Of a stretch of 35,105 nt of DNA, positions 7,790 through 15,040 are shown one piece after another. Numbering within the stretch: position 1 is the stretch's first letter; every line of letters begins with the position of its first letter. The DNA is from Paludibacteraceae bacterium (GTDB taxonomy: Bacteria > Bacteroidota > Bacteroidia > Bacteroidales > Paludibacteraceae), in the NCBI GenBank assembly GCA_017448345.1, contig JAFSLP010000015.1, forward strand, positions 1-35,105, written 5' to 3'. Below the pieces are notes generated by a model. The model saw nothing but the letters and a program-made list of their open reading frames with translations, made no database searches and was not told where the DNA came from. The translations under genes were made by a program, and so were the position numbers.

Positions 7790-8071
7790 GAATACCCTTG
7801 CGCTACCCGGAGCGTCCTCCCGATGAAACGGGAGGAGCGGCCTCCGCCTAGAAGGGCTACCCTTGCGCTACCTTTGCGCTACCTTTGCGCTACCCCGGAG
7901 CGTTCTCCCGGTGAAGCGGGAGAAGCGGTCTCCGCCTGAGAGGGCAATGAATCGTATACCCTTGCTATACCCTTGCTATACCCCGGAGCGTTCTCCCGGT
8001 GAAGCGGGAGAAGCGGCATCCGCCTAAGAGGGCAATGAATCGTATACCCTTGCTATACCCTTGCTATACCC
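7790..8071. repeat. 88-bp composite tandem repeat (3 copies) with covarying hairpins and 11-bp subrepeats
   Basis: Three hairpin modules of 39 nt lie at 7808-7846, 7896-7934 and 7984-8022, exactly 88 bases apart. Each has an outer stem CGGAG/CTCCG and an inner 7-bp stem. The inner stem is TCCTCCC/GGGAGGA in copy 1 and TTCTCCC/GGGAGAA in copies 2 and 3, so pairing is preserved by a double change. Copy 3 has one outer mismatch (ATCCG). The 49-base spacers contain 11-bp subunits: TACCTTTGCGC-type in the first, ATACCCTTGCT-type in the second and third. 88 equals 8 x 11. A partial spacer (ATACCCTTGCGC) precedes copy 1. The array fills most of the 405-base gap between pssA and the nuclease gene. 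The function is unknown; a transcription end, a structured RNA or a protein-binding array are all possible. Confidence 0.92.
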
Positions 8072-8122
8072 TTAGGCACCCTTTGAATAAAAGAAATACA
8101 AACAAATTAGCACCATACAGCC

Positions 8123-9934
8123 ATGAAACGTCATCTTCTCCTTTGTACATTGTTTTTTGTCCCTTTGTACATGCTTGCCGGGACCTATACCATTGTCTTC
8201 AACAGCGGCAATGCCGACTCCAGTTCGCAGACATCGGACCTCAACAGCATCGTCTTCTCTGCTACGGCTAACTGCGCGGACCGCGTGATAACCGCCAATA
8301 AGATCTACCGTGCCAAAGAGGGCTTCGGCATCAAAGGCGGCACGGCTTCCGCCAAGGGGGAACTGACAATAGGGCTGGATGACACCTACCGGATTACTTC
8401 GATGACCGTCTTTGCCGCCAGTTTCGCCACGGACTCCGCCAAGTCCGCCGGTATCGATGTATGCGGAACGCACATAGACTGGGAGACAGGTCATAAAACA
8501 CTCATCCGTCCCTACACGATAACCCTCAACGGGAACCTGAACAGTATCTCTATCCAAGCTACGAACGCCAAAAACAACCGCTGGTACGTGCAGAAGATCG
8601 AGTTCGAGGCGGAAGACCCGCATCCCGCACAGGCGGCGATAGAGATGCAGTACGCCAAGATGGACTTCGGTGCCGTGCGCTGGGAGAGTGAGGAGGAGCC
8701 GCTCGAAGATGTGCTCAACCTTGACATCACCGGCAGAAACGTGGTGGGAGACATCCGTCTCTCGCTGCAGTCAGGCAAGACATTCACGCTCACAGAGACA
8801 TCCCTCCCTGCCGCAGGCGGAGAAGTGGGTATCTACTACAGCGTCACCTATAAGGAGGTAACCAAAGCCTTCCCCATCGAAGACGTGCTGATAGCCAAAG
8901 CCAAAGGCTCGGATAATATCGAGCGCACGCGCGAACTGCCTGTCGTGCTGACCGTGGTGCCGCCGGGGGCGGGCGCAAGCACCTTCGATTTGGACACCAC
9001 AAGGATGGCAATCGGAGCCATGCCCGGCAGGTATTACCAATATGCACAATGCACTGCCGACTCCACACTCAAGAACCACCTCGGCTATATCATCTGCACC
9101 GGCAGACGCTACCGATACGGCAGCGGCACAAGAAAGACATGGGATGCGTTCTTCCACACCGACCGGGACACACTGACCAACCGCGTGCTGGATATGTATT
9201 CCGACAACATACGCTATTTTGACCCCGGGAAACCCACTGCCAGCGTACCGGAATTCGATATCGAACACATGCTGCCCAAGAGCTGGTGGGGCGGCAATGT
9301 CAACCCTGCCTATTGCGATCTCTTCCATCTCGTGCCGGCGGATTATTCCGCCAACCGCAGTAAGTCCAACCATGCACCGGGCATCCCTGCCGACAGCACC
9401 TTCAATAACGGTTCCTTCGTCACTGGAAGCGGAGAAGCCTACGGACTGACACGCGTCTTCTGTCCGGCGGATGAATACAAAGGAGACTTCGCACGCGCCT
9501 ATTTCTATATTGCTGCATGTTATGGCGACAGCCTCACATGGCTCACTACAGGAGAACCCGGTATTGCCATGACCAACGACGGATGGCAGGAGTTCCGCCC
9601 GTGGCTCCGCGACATCCTCCTGCAATGGCACCGCATGGACCCCGTGAGCGAGAAAGAGAAGAAAAGAGCCATCGAGGTCAACAGGATACAGGGCAACCGC
9701 AATCCCTTCATCGACTACCCCGATCTGGTGGAATATATCTGGGGCGACAAACAGGGGCAACCGGTCGATTTCTATGCCCTGCCGCAGACCTTCGGAGACG
9801 ACTATGACGAGCATCAGGCGCTTTTCGCGCCCGATGATGACTCGCCCGCTGCACAGAAGACTTTTCGCAACGGAATGATTGTCATCCTACGGAATGCGTC
9901 AATTTATACCACATTGGGGCAACGTCTGTACTAA
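8123..9934 (+). CDS. Secreted endonuclease I family nuclease with N-terminal beta-sandwich domains
   Basis: The 603-residue protein has a signal peptide (about 1-20, MKRHLLLCTLFFVPLYMLAG). A beta-sandwich domain spans about 21-175 and an Ig-like region about 180-285. The endonuclease I domain spans about 295-550, with the metal/catalytic motif DIEHMLPKSWW near 377-387, then DLFHLVPADYSANRSKSNHA and the closing NRNPFIDYPDLVEYIW. Endonuclease I enzymes cut DNA non-specifically outside the cytoplasm, which suggests nutrient acquisition or biofilm DNA cleavage. The last 20 residues (GMIVILRNASIYTTLGQRLY) resemble the tail of the protein at 15041 and may be a short secretion or anchoring signal. 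It has its own long upstream gap and is followed by a weak hairpin at 9933-9956. Confidence 0.92.
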   Translation: MKRHLLLCTLFFVPLYMLAGTYTIVFNSGNADSSSQTSDLNSIVFSATANCADRVITANKIYRAKEGFGIKGGTASAKGELTIGLDDTYRITSMTVFAASFATDSAKSAGIDVCGTHIDWETGHKTLIRPYTITLNGNLNSISIQATNAKNNRWYVQKIEFEAEDPHPAQAAIEMQYAKMDFGAVRWESEEEPLEDVLNLDITGRNVVGDIRLSLQSGKTFTLTETSLPAAGGEVGIYYSVTYKEVTKAFPIEDVLIAKAKGSDNIERTRELPVVLTVVPPGAGASTFDLDTTRMAIGAMPGRYYQYAQCTADSTLKNHLGYIICTGRRYRYGSGTRKTWDAFFHTDRDTLTNRVLDMYSDNIRYFDPGKPTASVPEFDIEHMLPKSWWGGNVNPAYCDLFHLVPADYSANRSKSNHAPGIPADSTFNNGSFVTGSGEAYGLTRVFCPADEYKGDFARAYFYIAACYGDSLTWLTTGEPGIAMTNDGWQEFRPWLRDILLQWHRMDPVSEKEKKRAIEVNRIQGNRNPFIDYPDLVEYIWGDKQGQPVDFYALPQTFGDDYDEHQALFAPDDDSPAAQKTFRNGMIVILRNASIYTTLGQRLY

Positions 9935-9956
9935 ATGTGTCAATTATTACACATTT
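9933..9956 (+). terminator. AT-rich hairpin after the nuclease gene
   Basis: AAATGTGT (9933-9940) and ACACATTT (9949-9956) form an 8-bp stem with an 8-base loop, overlapping the TAA stop and followed by TTCG. It is a weak terminator or an operator for the next gene. The same palindromic idea, AAATGTGTAAAATTACACA, occurs at 329-347. Confidence 0.45.
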
Positions 9957-9971
9957 TTCGCTGATTTGTGC

Positions 9972-10002
9972 ACGCGCGCGTGAGAAATTATTTGTACCTT
10001 TG
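9972..10002 (+). promoter_or_regulatory. Promoter of the first IgGFc-like gene
   Basis: The -7 box TACCTTTG is at 9995-10002. The base triplet 20 bases upstream is ACG (9972-9974) rather than TTG, but the 20-base spacer is 17/20 identical to that of the promoter at 2520-2550, including CGCGCGTGA. The leader to the ATG at 10064 is about 55 bases. Confidence 0.7.
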
Positions 10003-10063
10003 CACCCGAATTAGTTTCTGCCCGCAGGCATACAGACAAGAAATCATTTAACTAACATCCTAT

Positions 10064-12664
10064 ATGAAGAAACAACTATTTACATGGGCAATGACGTTGG
10101 GACTTCTGTTCCCTTCGTCCTTGTTTGCGCAAAGTACCGAAGGTACCGATTTCTGGGTAACCCTTATGCGTGGTGACGAACGGAACTACGACGAGTTGTC
10201 ACTCACTTTCTCTGCTAACCAAGCCACCAATGTACGTGTACAGAACGTCACTACGGGATTGGATACGGTTCTGAGCGTTAAGGACAATGACATCCAGCGT
10301 CTCTCGCTGAATGAGTTTGAGAGCAGCTGCTACGTGACGGACTGGGAGGCGGAAACTCCTGTCTATCGCGCGTTGCACGTCACCTCGGAGAAACCTGTCT
10401 CCCTCATTGCGGCTAACTATAAAGACAAATCCTTTGACGTAGCGGCTATCCTGCCTACCAAAGCTCTCAAAAGCGAATACCGCATCCAATGCTATACCCC
10501 GTACGCACACGCCGATACCGAGCAGGGTTCGCAGTTCGCTATCATCGCTGCGGATGACAACGTGGTGGTGGACTACACGCTCACCGAAGGGACTTCCACC
10601 GGCAAGAGCGCCAATGTGGAATACACCACCGACACATTGAAACGCGGACAAGTGTACTATGTCTGGAGCGGGTCCAATCAGGGACGCGACTTCACCGGCT
10701 CCGTCGTAAAAGCCAGAGACGGCAAAAAGATTGCTGTCTTCAATGGCAACTCGCATACCAATATCGGTAAGGTCCGTGACCGCGACCACGTCTTCTCACA
10801 GGCGATGCCAATCAACTATTGGGGAAAGCGTTTTGCTATCACGTCGTCGCTTACCACCATTGATAACCAGACCGGCTATTGGGAGCGCATCGACAAAGTG
10901 CGTGTGCAAGCCGTCTTGGACAGCACCGTGGTCATCATTGACGGAGACACCGTGCATACGTTTGATTTTGCTACCAATCCCAAGCATTACTATGAGTTCG
11001 ACTTCGGAGCCAAAGACCAGATGACAGGCTATAGCGGAGACGGACACGATTATTTTGAAGGCGCCAGCCATTATATCCAGACCTCCTGCCCCTGCGCTGT
11101 GCACCTCTTCATGACCAGTGACCGCTATGACCATGACAAAGTCAAAGGAGTCAACGAGAAATACTGCAACGGTGACCCGTCAGAGATATGGGTCAATCCT
11201 ATCGAGCAAAAGATTAAAGAACTGACCTTCGGCACTTTCCAGACCAGACAGGTGCAGGACCATTTCATCAATATCGTCACTTCGGCAGATAATGTCAACA
11301 GTGTGGAACTGGACGGATTGAATATCGCAGACCGGTTCCAACCGCTTAATGGCAATGACGAATATATGTTCGCACGCATATCCGGCGTAGAGGACAAAGC
11401 ACACACGCTCACTTCTGACTCCGGTTTTATCGCACATGTCTATGGCTTCGGAGAGAAGGAGAGTTACGGCTACCCTGCCGGAGGAAACACGCGCGACCTG
11501 ACTGCGGCTATTACCATCAACGGAGAGGAATACCATGCCAATAGTACCAACCGGATTTGCGGCAAGGACACCGTGGTCTTCGGTTGCGAACTCAACTATG
11601 AATACGACAGCATCTACTGGAATTTTGGCGACGGAGCAGACACTCTGGCTGTCTCCATTGATTCAGTGGAGCATTACTATAGCCTCGGGAAAGTCTATAA
11701 CGCATACGTGCTTATCTACCGCACATCAGGAGAAGACGACGGCTGTCTTATCTCCGGCACTACCGACTACGACAGTATTGCGTTCCATGTCAATATCGGT
11801 AAATATGAGTTCTCTATCGGAAATGCCGAGATCCCCTGTCCTGTAAACGGGGTGCAGGCTCCCGGCAAGATTCCTTATACCAGTACGGTGGACCTGACCG
11901 GCAGCAACGTGACCGTGGACTTCGACCAAGCGGCTCAAGATGCCGGATTTACCAAGAGTGCCATTTCCATCAAACCTACCCATTTCGAGCTGGATATCAA
12001 CGGCACGAACGCTGAACCCGGTGTGCTGTACGGCATCCACATAGAGATTAACTCGGAGTGCGGTGACAAGGATACCGTGTTGTTCTTCGAAATGCCTGTC
12101 GGCAATGATGTGATTGAGCAACGTTATGACAACGTACTTGGTCTCCTCAAAGACCACCCGTCACTCAAAGGCACACTCAGCGACTTCCAATGGTATCGCA
12201 CCAGCGATAGTACGGCGGTAGAAGGACAGGTTTCTTCTAACTTGAACATGTATGACCTCCCTTCCGAGGACTTCAAGAACGATGCCTTCTTTGTATGTTA
12301 CACCATTAACAAAGGTCTTGCTGACGAGCACCGCAACTGCGCTTGTGCAAAGAGTTTCGGAGAAGGAACGGTTACCGGACACCTGTTCGACGCCAACCCG
12401 GAGGGGCTGGTCATCTCGGCTACACAGACGATTGCCGGAGACAGAATCTTCGTCAATGCCGACTGGAACGGCAAGACCGGGCAGGACGAAGACTACTGCT
12501 ACGCGCAGTGGATTGACGCCGGAGGACATGTCTATGCCACCTACAAGGGCATACCCGACGGCGGATGTACTATCCCTACGCCTGCCGTCACAGAACCCAC
12601 GCTTTACCTCCTCCGCGTCGTTACCGGCAGAGGCAGCAGAAGCTTCAAATTCATCATTCAATAA
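10064..12664 (+). CDS. Secreted IgGFc-binding-like surface protein with PKD domain (copy 1)
   Basis: The 866-residue protein has a signal peptide to about residue 23 (FPSSLFAQ). The mature protein opens with STEGTDFWVTLM, a hallmark of the Bacteroidota IgGFc-binding-like family. The domain continues to about 470, with VKARDGKKIAVFNGNSHTNI, HVFSQAMPINYWGKRFAITSS and SCPCAVHLFM. A PKD-type domain is centred on WNFGDGADTL near 520, followed by a linker and further beta-rich sequence. The C-terminus (about 785-866, closing YLLRVVTGRGSRSFKFIIQ) resembles T9SS type A sorting domains. The family name comes from a mammalian protein; IgG binding is not implied. It is 23 bases upstream of the OmpA gene and paralogous to the gene at 15041. 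Confidence 0.85.
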   Translation: MKKQLFTWAMTLGLLFPSSLFAQSTEGTDFWVTLMRGDERNYDELSLTFSANQATNVRVQNVTTGLDTVLSVKDNDIQRLSLNEFESSCYVTDWEAETPVYRALHVTSEKPVSLIAANYKDKSFDVAAILPTKALKSEYRIQCYTPYAHADTEQGSQFAIIAADDNVVVDYTLTEGTSTGKSANVEYTTDTLKRGQVYYVWSGSNQGRDFTGSVVKARDGKKIAVFNGNSHTNIGKVRDRDHVFSQAMPINYWGKRFAITSSLTTIDNQTGYWERIDKVRVQAVLDSTVVIIDGDTVHTFDFATNPKHYYEFDFGAKDQMTGYSGDGHDYFEGASHYIQTSCPCAVHLFMTSDRYDHDKVKGVNEKYCNGDPSEIWVNPIEQKIKELTFGTFQTRQVQDHFINIVTSADNVNSVELDGLNIADRFQPLNGNDEYMFARISGVEDKAHTLTSDSGFIAHVYGFGEKESYGYPAGGNTRDLTAAITINGEEYHANSTNRICGKDTVVFGCELNYEYDSIYWNFGDGADTLAVSIDSVEHYYSLGKVYNAYVLIYRTSGEDDGCLISGTTDYDSIAFHVNIGKYEFSIGNAEIPCPVNGVQAPGKIPYTSTVDLTGSNVTVDFDQAAQDAGFTKSAISIKPTHFELDINGTNAEPGVLYGIHIEINSECGDKDTVLFFEMPVGNDVIEQRYDNVLGLLKDHPSLKGTLSDFQWYRTSDSTAVEGQVSSNLNMYDLPSEDFKNDAFFVCYTINKGLADEHRNCACAKSFGEGTVTGHLFDANPEGLVISATQTIAGDRIFVNADWNGKTGQDEDYCYAQWIDAGGHVYATYKGIPDGGCTIPTPAVTEPTLYLLRVVTGRGSRSFKFIIQ

Positions 12665-12687
12665 CCCTAATATAGGAGAACACGGAT

Positions 12688-14907
12688 ATGACAAACATCT
12701 TTCATAACATACTGATCGCAAGTGTTGTTCTTAGTCTGACTTGCACCCCTGTACTCGTTTCCGCTATGCCGGAACCCGCTCCTGCTGCGCAAACCGACAA
12801 ACAGAAAGCCGCTGCCGCCAAGGCGAAAGAGGCGGAGAAGAAGAAGAAAGAAGCAGAGAAAGCCAAAGCCGCTAAGGAGAAAGAAAAAGCCAAAGCCGCT
12901 GCCGCCAAAGAGAAAGAGAAGGCGAAAGCCGCCAAGGAGAAAGAGAAAGCCGCTGCTGCCAAGGCGAAAGAGAACGAGAAGAAAAAAGCGGAGGCTGCCA
13001 AAGCCAACGAGAAAGCACAGGCGCAGCGCGAGAAAGAAGCTGCCGAACGCGCCAAGATAGCCGCTGAACGCGAAGAAGCCAAAGCCAAGAAAGAGGCGGA
13101 AGCGCAGGCGAAAGAAGAGAAAGCCATCCGCGACTACGAGAAATATCAGGAGAGTCTGGAGAACCCCAAGACCGAAGTCATCTCGTATGTCAACCTCGGC
13201 GCACGACTGGGCTATGCTGCCATGATGGACAGATTCGGCAGCAACACCTATCTCGGAGCCGGTACGCTCAACCGGTCCAACGCACTACAGCAACTCAAAG
13301 GAGGAGCAGGCGTGGGTATTGACGCTACCTATGGGCTGGAGTACGGACATTTCCGCTTTGAGACAGGTCTGGACTTCCGCTTCCTTAACTCCGCTTCCGC
13401 CTACGGATTCAATGCAACGCGTACGGATGTAAACTATCCGGGCACCAAATATCTCTATCTCTTTGACAACCTGAATGAGACGCGCAACATGTTCGAGATA
13501 GGCGTGCCGGTGATGTTCGGTGCGCAGTTTGACCGTTATTATTTCCTCTTGGGTGCCAAGATTCACTACGGCATCCCGTTGGGTTACAGCCAGAAAGGCA
13601 AATATGACATCGTCGTCAACGACCCCTCGCTGCTGGAGCCTTACGGCATGGGTATCCATGACATCAACGGACAGACCAATGCCAAGATTCAGTTCGCGCA
13701 ACCGGATGTCAGTCTGGCGGCGGAAGTAGGTGTGGATCTGGATGAGTGGCTGCAACAGTCTCCGGACCCCAAGAAGAAAAAACAACAGACCAAACCCGGA
13801 CAACGGCTGCCCTTCGGACGCGAGCATATCCACTACCGCGCTGCACTCTTTGCCGAATACGGCGTGCTGAACACCAATAGCACACCGGCTGCCCTGCCTG
13901 TCGGGTTTGCAGCCGACGCAGTGGAGGTGCAGCACACCAACACGCTGCTTGCTTGGGGCGGAGACACTAAACTCAACAACCTCTTTGTGGGTGCCAAGTT
14001 CATCGTCCAGTTCGAGATTCCGGGTAAGAAAGAGCGCCCTGTGCCGCCGCCTCCTGCATATGCTATGTACAGCATCGTCGATGCGGAGACCAACCAGCCC
14101 CTGCCGCTGGCTTTCGTAGAGACGCATAACGCAGAGACGGGCAAAGTCACCCTCCGCGAGAAACAGATTACGCCGAAAGGGTTCCGCCAGAAATGTGCAC
14201 TGGGTTCCTTCGTTGCCGAAGCCAGAGCGGAAGGGTATTACAACACCTCCTTCCCCTTTGAGATTGAGGAAGTGGGCACCACGGAATATGTCACCATCGC
14301 GCTCCGCCATCGTCCTGTCCTGCGCGTGCGCGTGACTAATAAGGAGACCGGACTCGTCGTTCCGGCTTCCGTGCAGGTCCGCAAACGCAACACCACAGAG
14401 ACAGCTTACACGCTGGCTACCGACTCCGTCAACGGAGCTGCAAGCATGATGCTGGAGGAAGGACCGCAATACACTATCCATATCGCACAGATAGGATATG
14501 ACACACTGGATATGGAGATTGCCAACATCGGTGACTCTATGAACATCCAGCTCTCGCCGGTGAAGAAAGGCGAAGTCTTTGTGGTGCGCAACCTCTTCTT
14601 CGCTACCAACAAGACACGTATCCTTCCTACTTCGGAGGAAGCGCTGAATGACCTCTATATGTATCTGGCGCGTAACCCGCAGGTACGTATCAAGATTATC
14701 GGTCATACGGATAATGTCGGCAAGGATGCTGCCAACCAGAAACTGTCCGAAGGACGTGCCGAAGCCGTGATGAAAGACCTCATCGAGCGCGGCTTGACTG
14801 CCGACCGCCTCCAAGCCGAAGGTCGCGGTGAGACACAGCCCATCGACACCAACGAAACACCGGAAGGCCGCCAGAATAACCGCCGTGTAGAGATTGAAAT
14901 CCTGTAA
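12688..14907 (+). CDS. OmpA-family outer membrane protein with long K/E/A helix
   Basis: The 739-residue protein is exported (signal about 1-28). Residues about 32-155 are almost entirely Lys, Glu and Ala with KEKAK- and AAKAKE-like units and should form a long charged helix or coiled coil. A beta-barrel-like region follows (about 160-460, with many aromatic strand ends), then two carboxypeptidase-regulatory-like beta domains (about 465-625; AYAMYSIVDAETNQPLPLAF, LRVRVTNKETGLVVPASVQV), then the OmpA peptidoglycan-binding domain (about 630-739), with NLFFATNKTRILPTSEEAL, IIGHTDNVG and the NNRRVEIEI end. It probably spans the outer membrane and grips peptidoglycan. AGGAG lies 11 bases before the ATG. 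It is framed by two IgGFc-like genes, suggesting a joint surface assembly. Confidence 0.9.
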   Translation: MTNIFHNILIASVVLSLTCTPVLVSAMPEPAPAAQTDKQKAAAAKAKEAEKKKKEAEKAKAAKEKEKAKAAAAKEKEKAKAAKEKEKAAAAKAKENEKKKAEAAKANEKAQAQREKEAAERAKIAAEREEAKAKKEAEAQAKEEKAIRDYEKYQESLENPKTEVISYVNLGARLGYAAMMDRFGSNTYLGAGTLNRSNALQQLKGGAGVGIDATYGLEYGHFRFETGLDFRFLNSASAYGFNATRTDVNYPGTKYLYLFDNLNETRNMFEIGVPVMFGAQFDRYYFLLGAKIHYGIPLGYSQKGKYDIVVNDPSLLEPYGMGIHDINGQTNAKIQFAQPDVSLAAEVGVDLDEWLQQSPDPKKKKQQTKPGQRLPFGREHIHYRAALFAEYGVLNTNSTPAALPVGFAADAVEVQHTNTLLAWGGDTKLNNLFVGAKFIVQFEIPGKKERPVPPPPAYAMYSIVDAETNQPLPLAFVETHNAETGKVTLREKQITPKGFRQKCALGSFVAEARAEGYYNTSFPFEIEEVGTTEYVTIALRHRPVLRVRVTNKETGLVVPASVQVRKRNTTETAYTLATDSVNGAASMMLEEGPQYTIHIAQIGYDTLDMEIANIGDSMNIQLSPVKKGEVFVVRNLFFATNKTRILPTSEEALNDLYMYLARNPQVRIKIIGHTDNVGKDAANQKLSEGRAEAVMKDLIERGLTADRLQAEGRGETQPIDTNETPEGRQNNRRVEIEIL

Positions 14908-14911
14908 ATAA

Positions 14912-14954
14912 ACCACCTTTTCCTGCTTGGAAGAATGAACTTCTTCCGAGTGGT
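14912..14954 (+). terminator. Nested hairpin between OmpA gene and second IgGFc-like gene
   Basis: The inner stem is GGAAGAA (14929-14935) / TTCTTCC (14941-14947). The outer stem is ACCAC (14912-14916) / GTGGT (14950-14954). There is no T-tract, so attenuation or mRNA processing is as likely as termination. Confidence 0.5.
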
Positions 14955-14970
14955 AAAATTGGACATTTCC

Positions 14971-14992
14971 ACGGGACCATCACGGGACCATC
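14971..14992. repeat. Two perfect 11-bp tandem units
   Basis: ACGGGACCATC at 14971-14981 and again at 14982-14992. Unit length and the ACCAT core match the dispersed 11-bp repeats at 856-894, 19239-19316 and 34811-34890. Confidence 0.88.
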
Positions 14993-15040
14993 TTCCGAGA
15001 AGAGACCAATATAGAACATTTGAAGAAACAATAATTATAT

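Noticed and set aside
7790-8071. CRISPR array
   Set aside because: The spacers are near-identical to each other and made of 11-bp subrepeats, there are only three units, and no cas genes are present.
7790-8071. Integron attC sites
   Set aside because: No integrase gene or gene cassettes nearby and no recognisable attC core pairs flanking a gene.
13285-14916. 543-residue open frame antisense to the OmpA-family gene
   Set aside because: Sense strand has clear OmpA domains; the antisense product is not protein-like.
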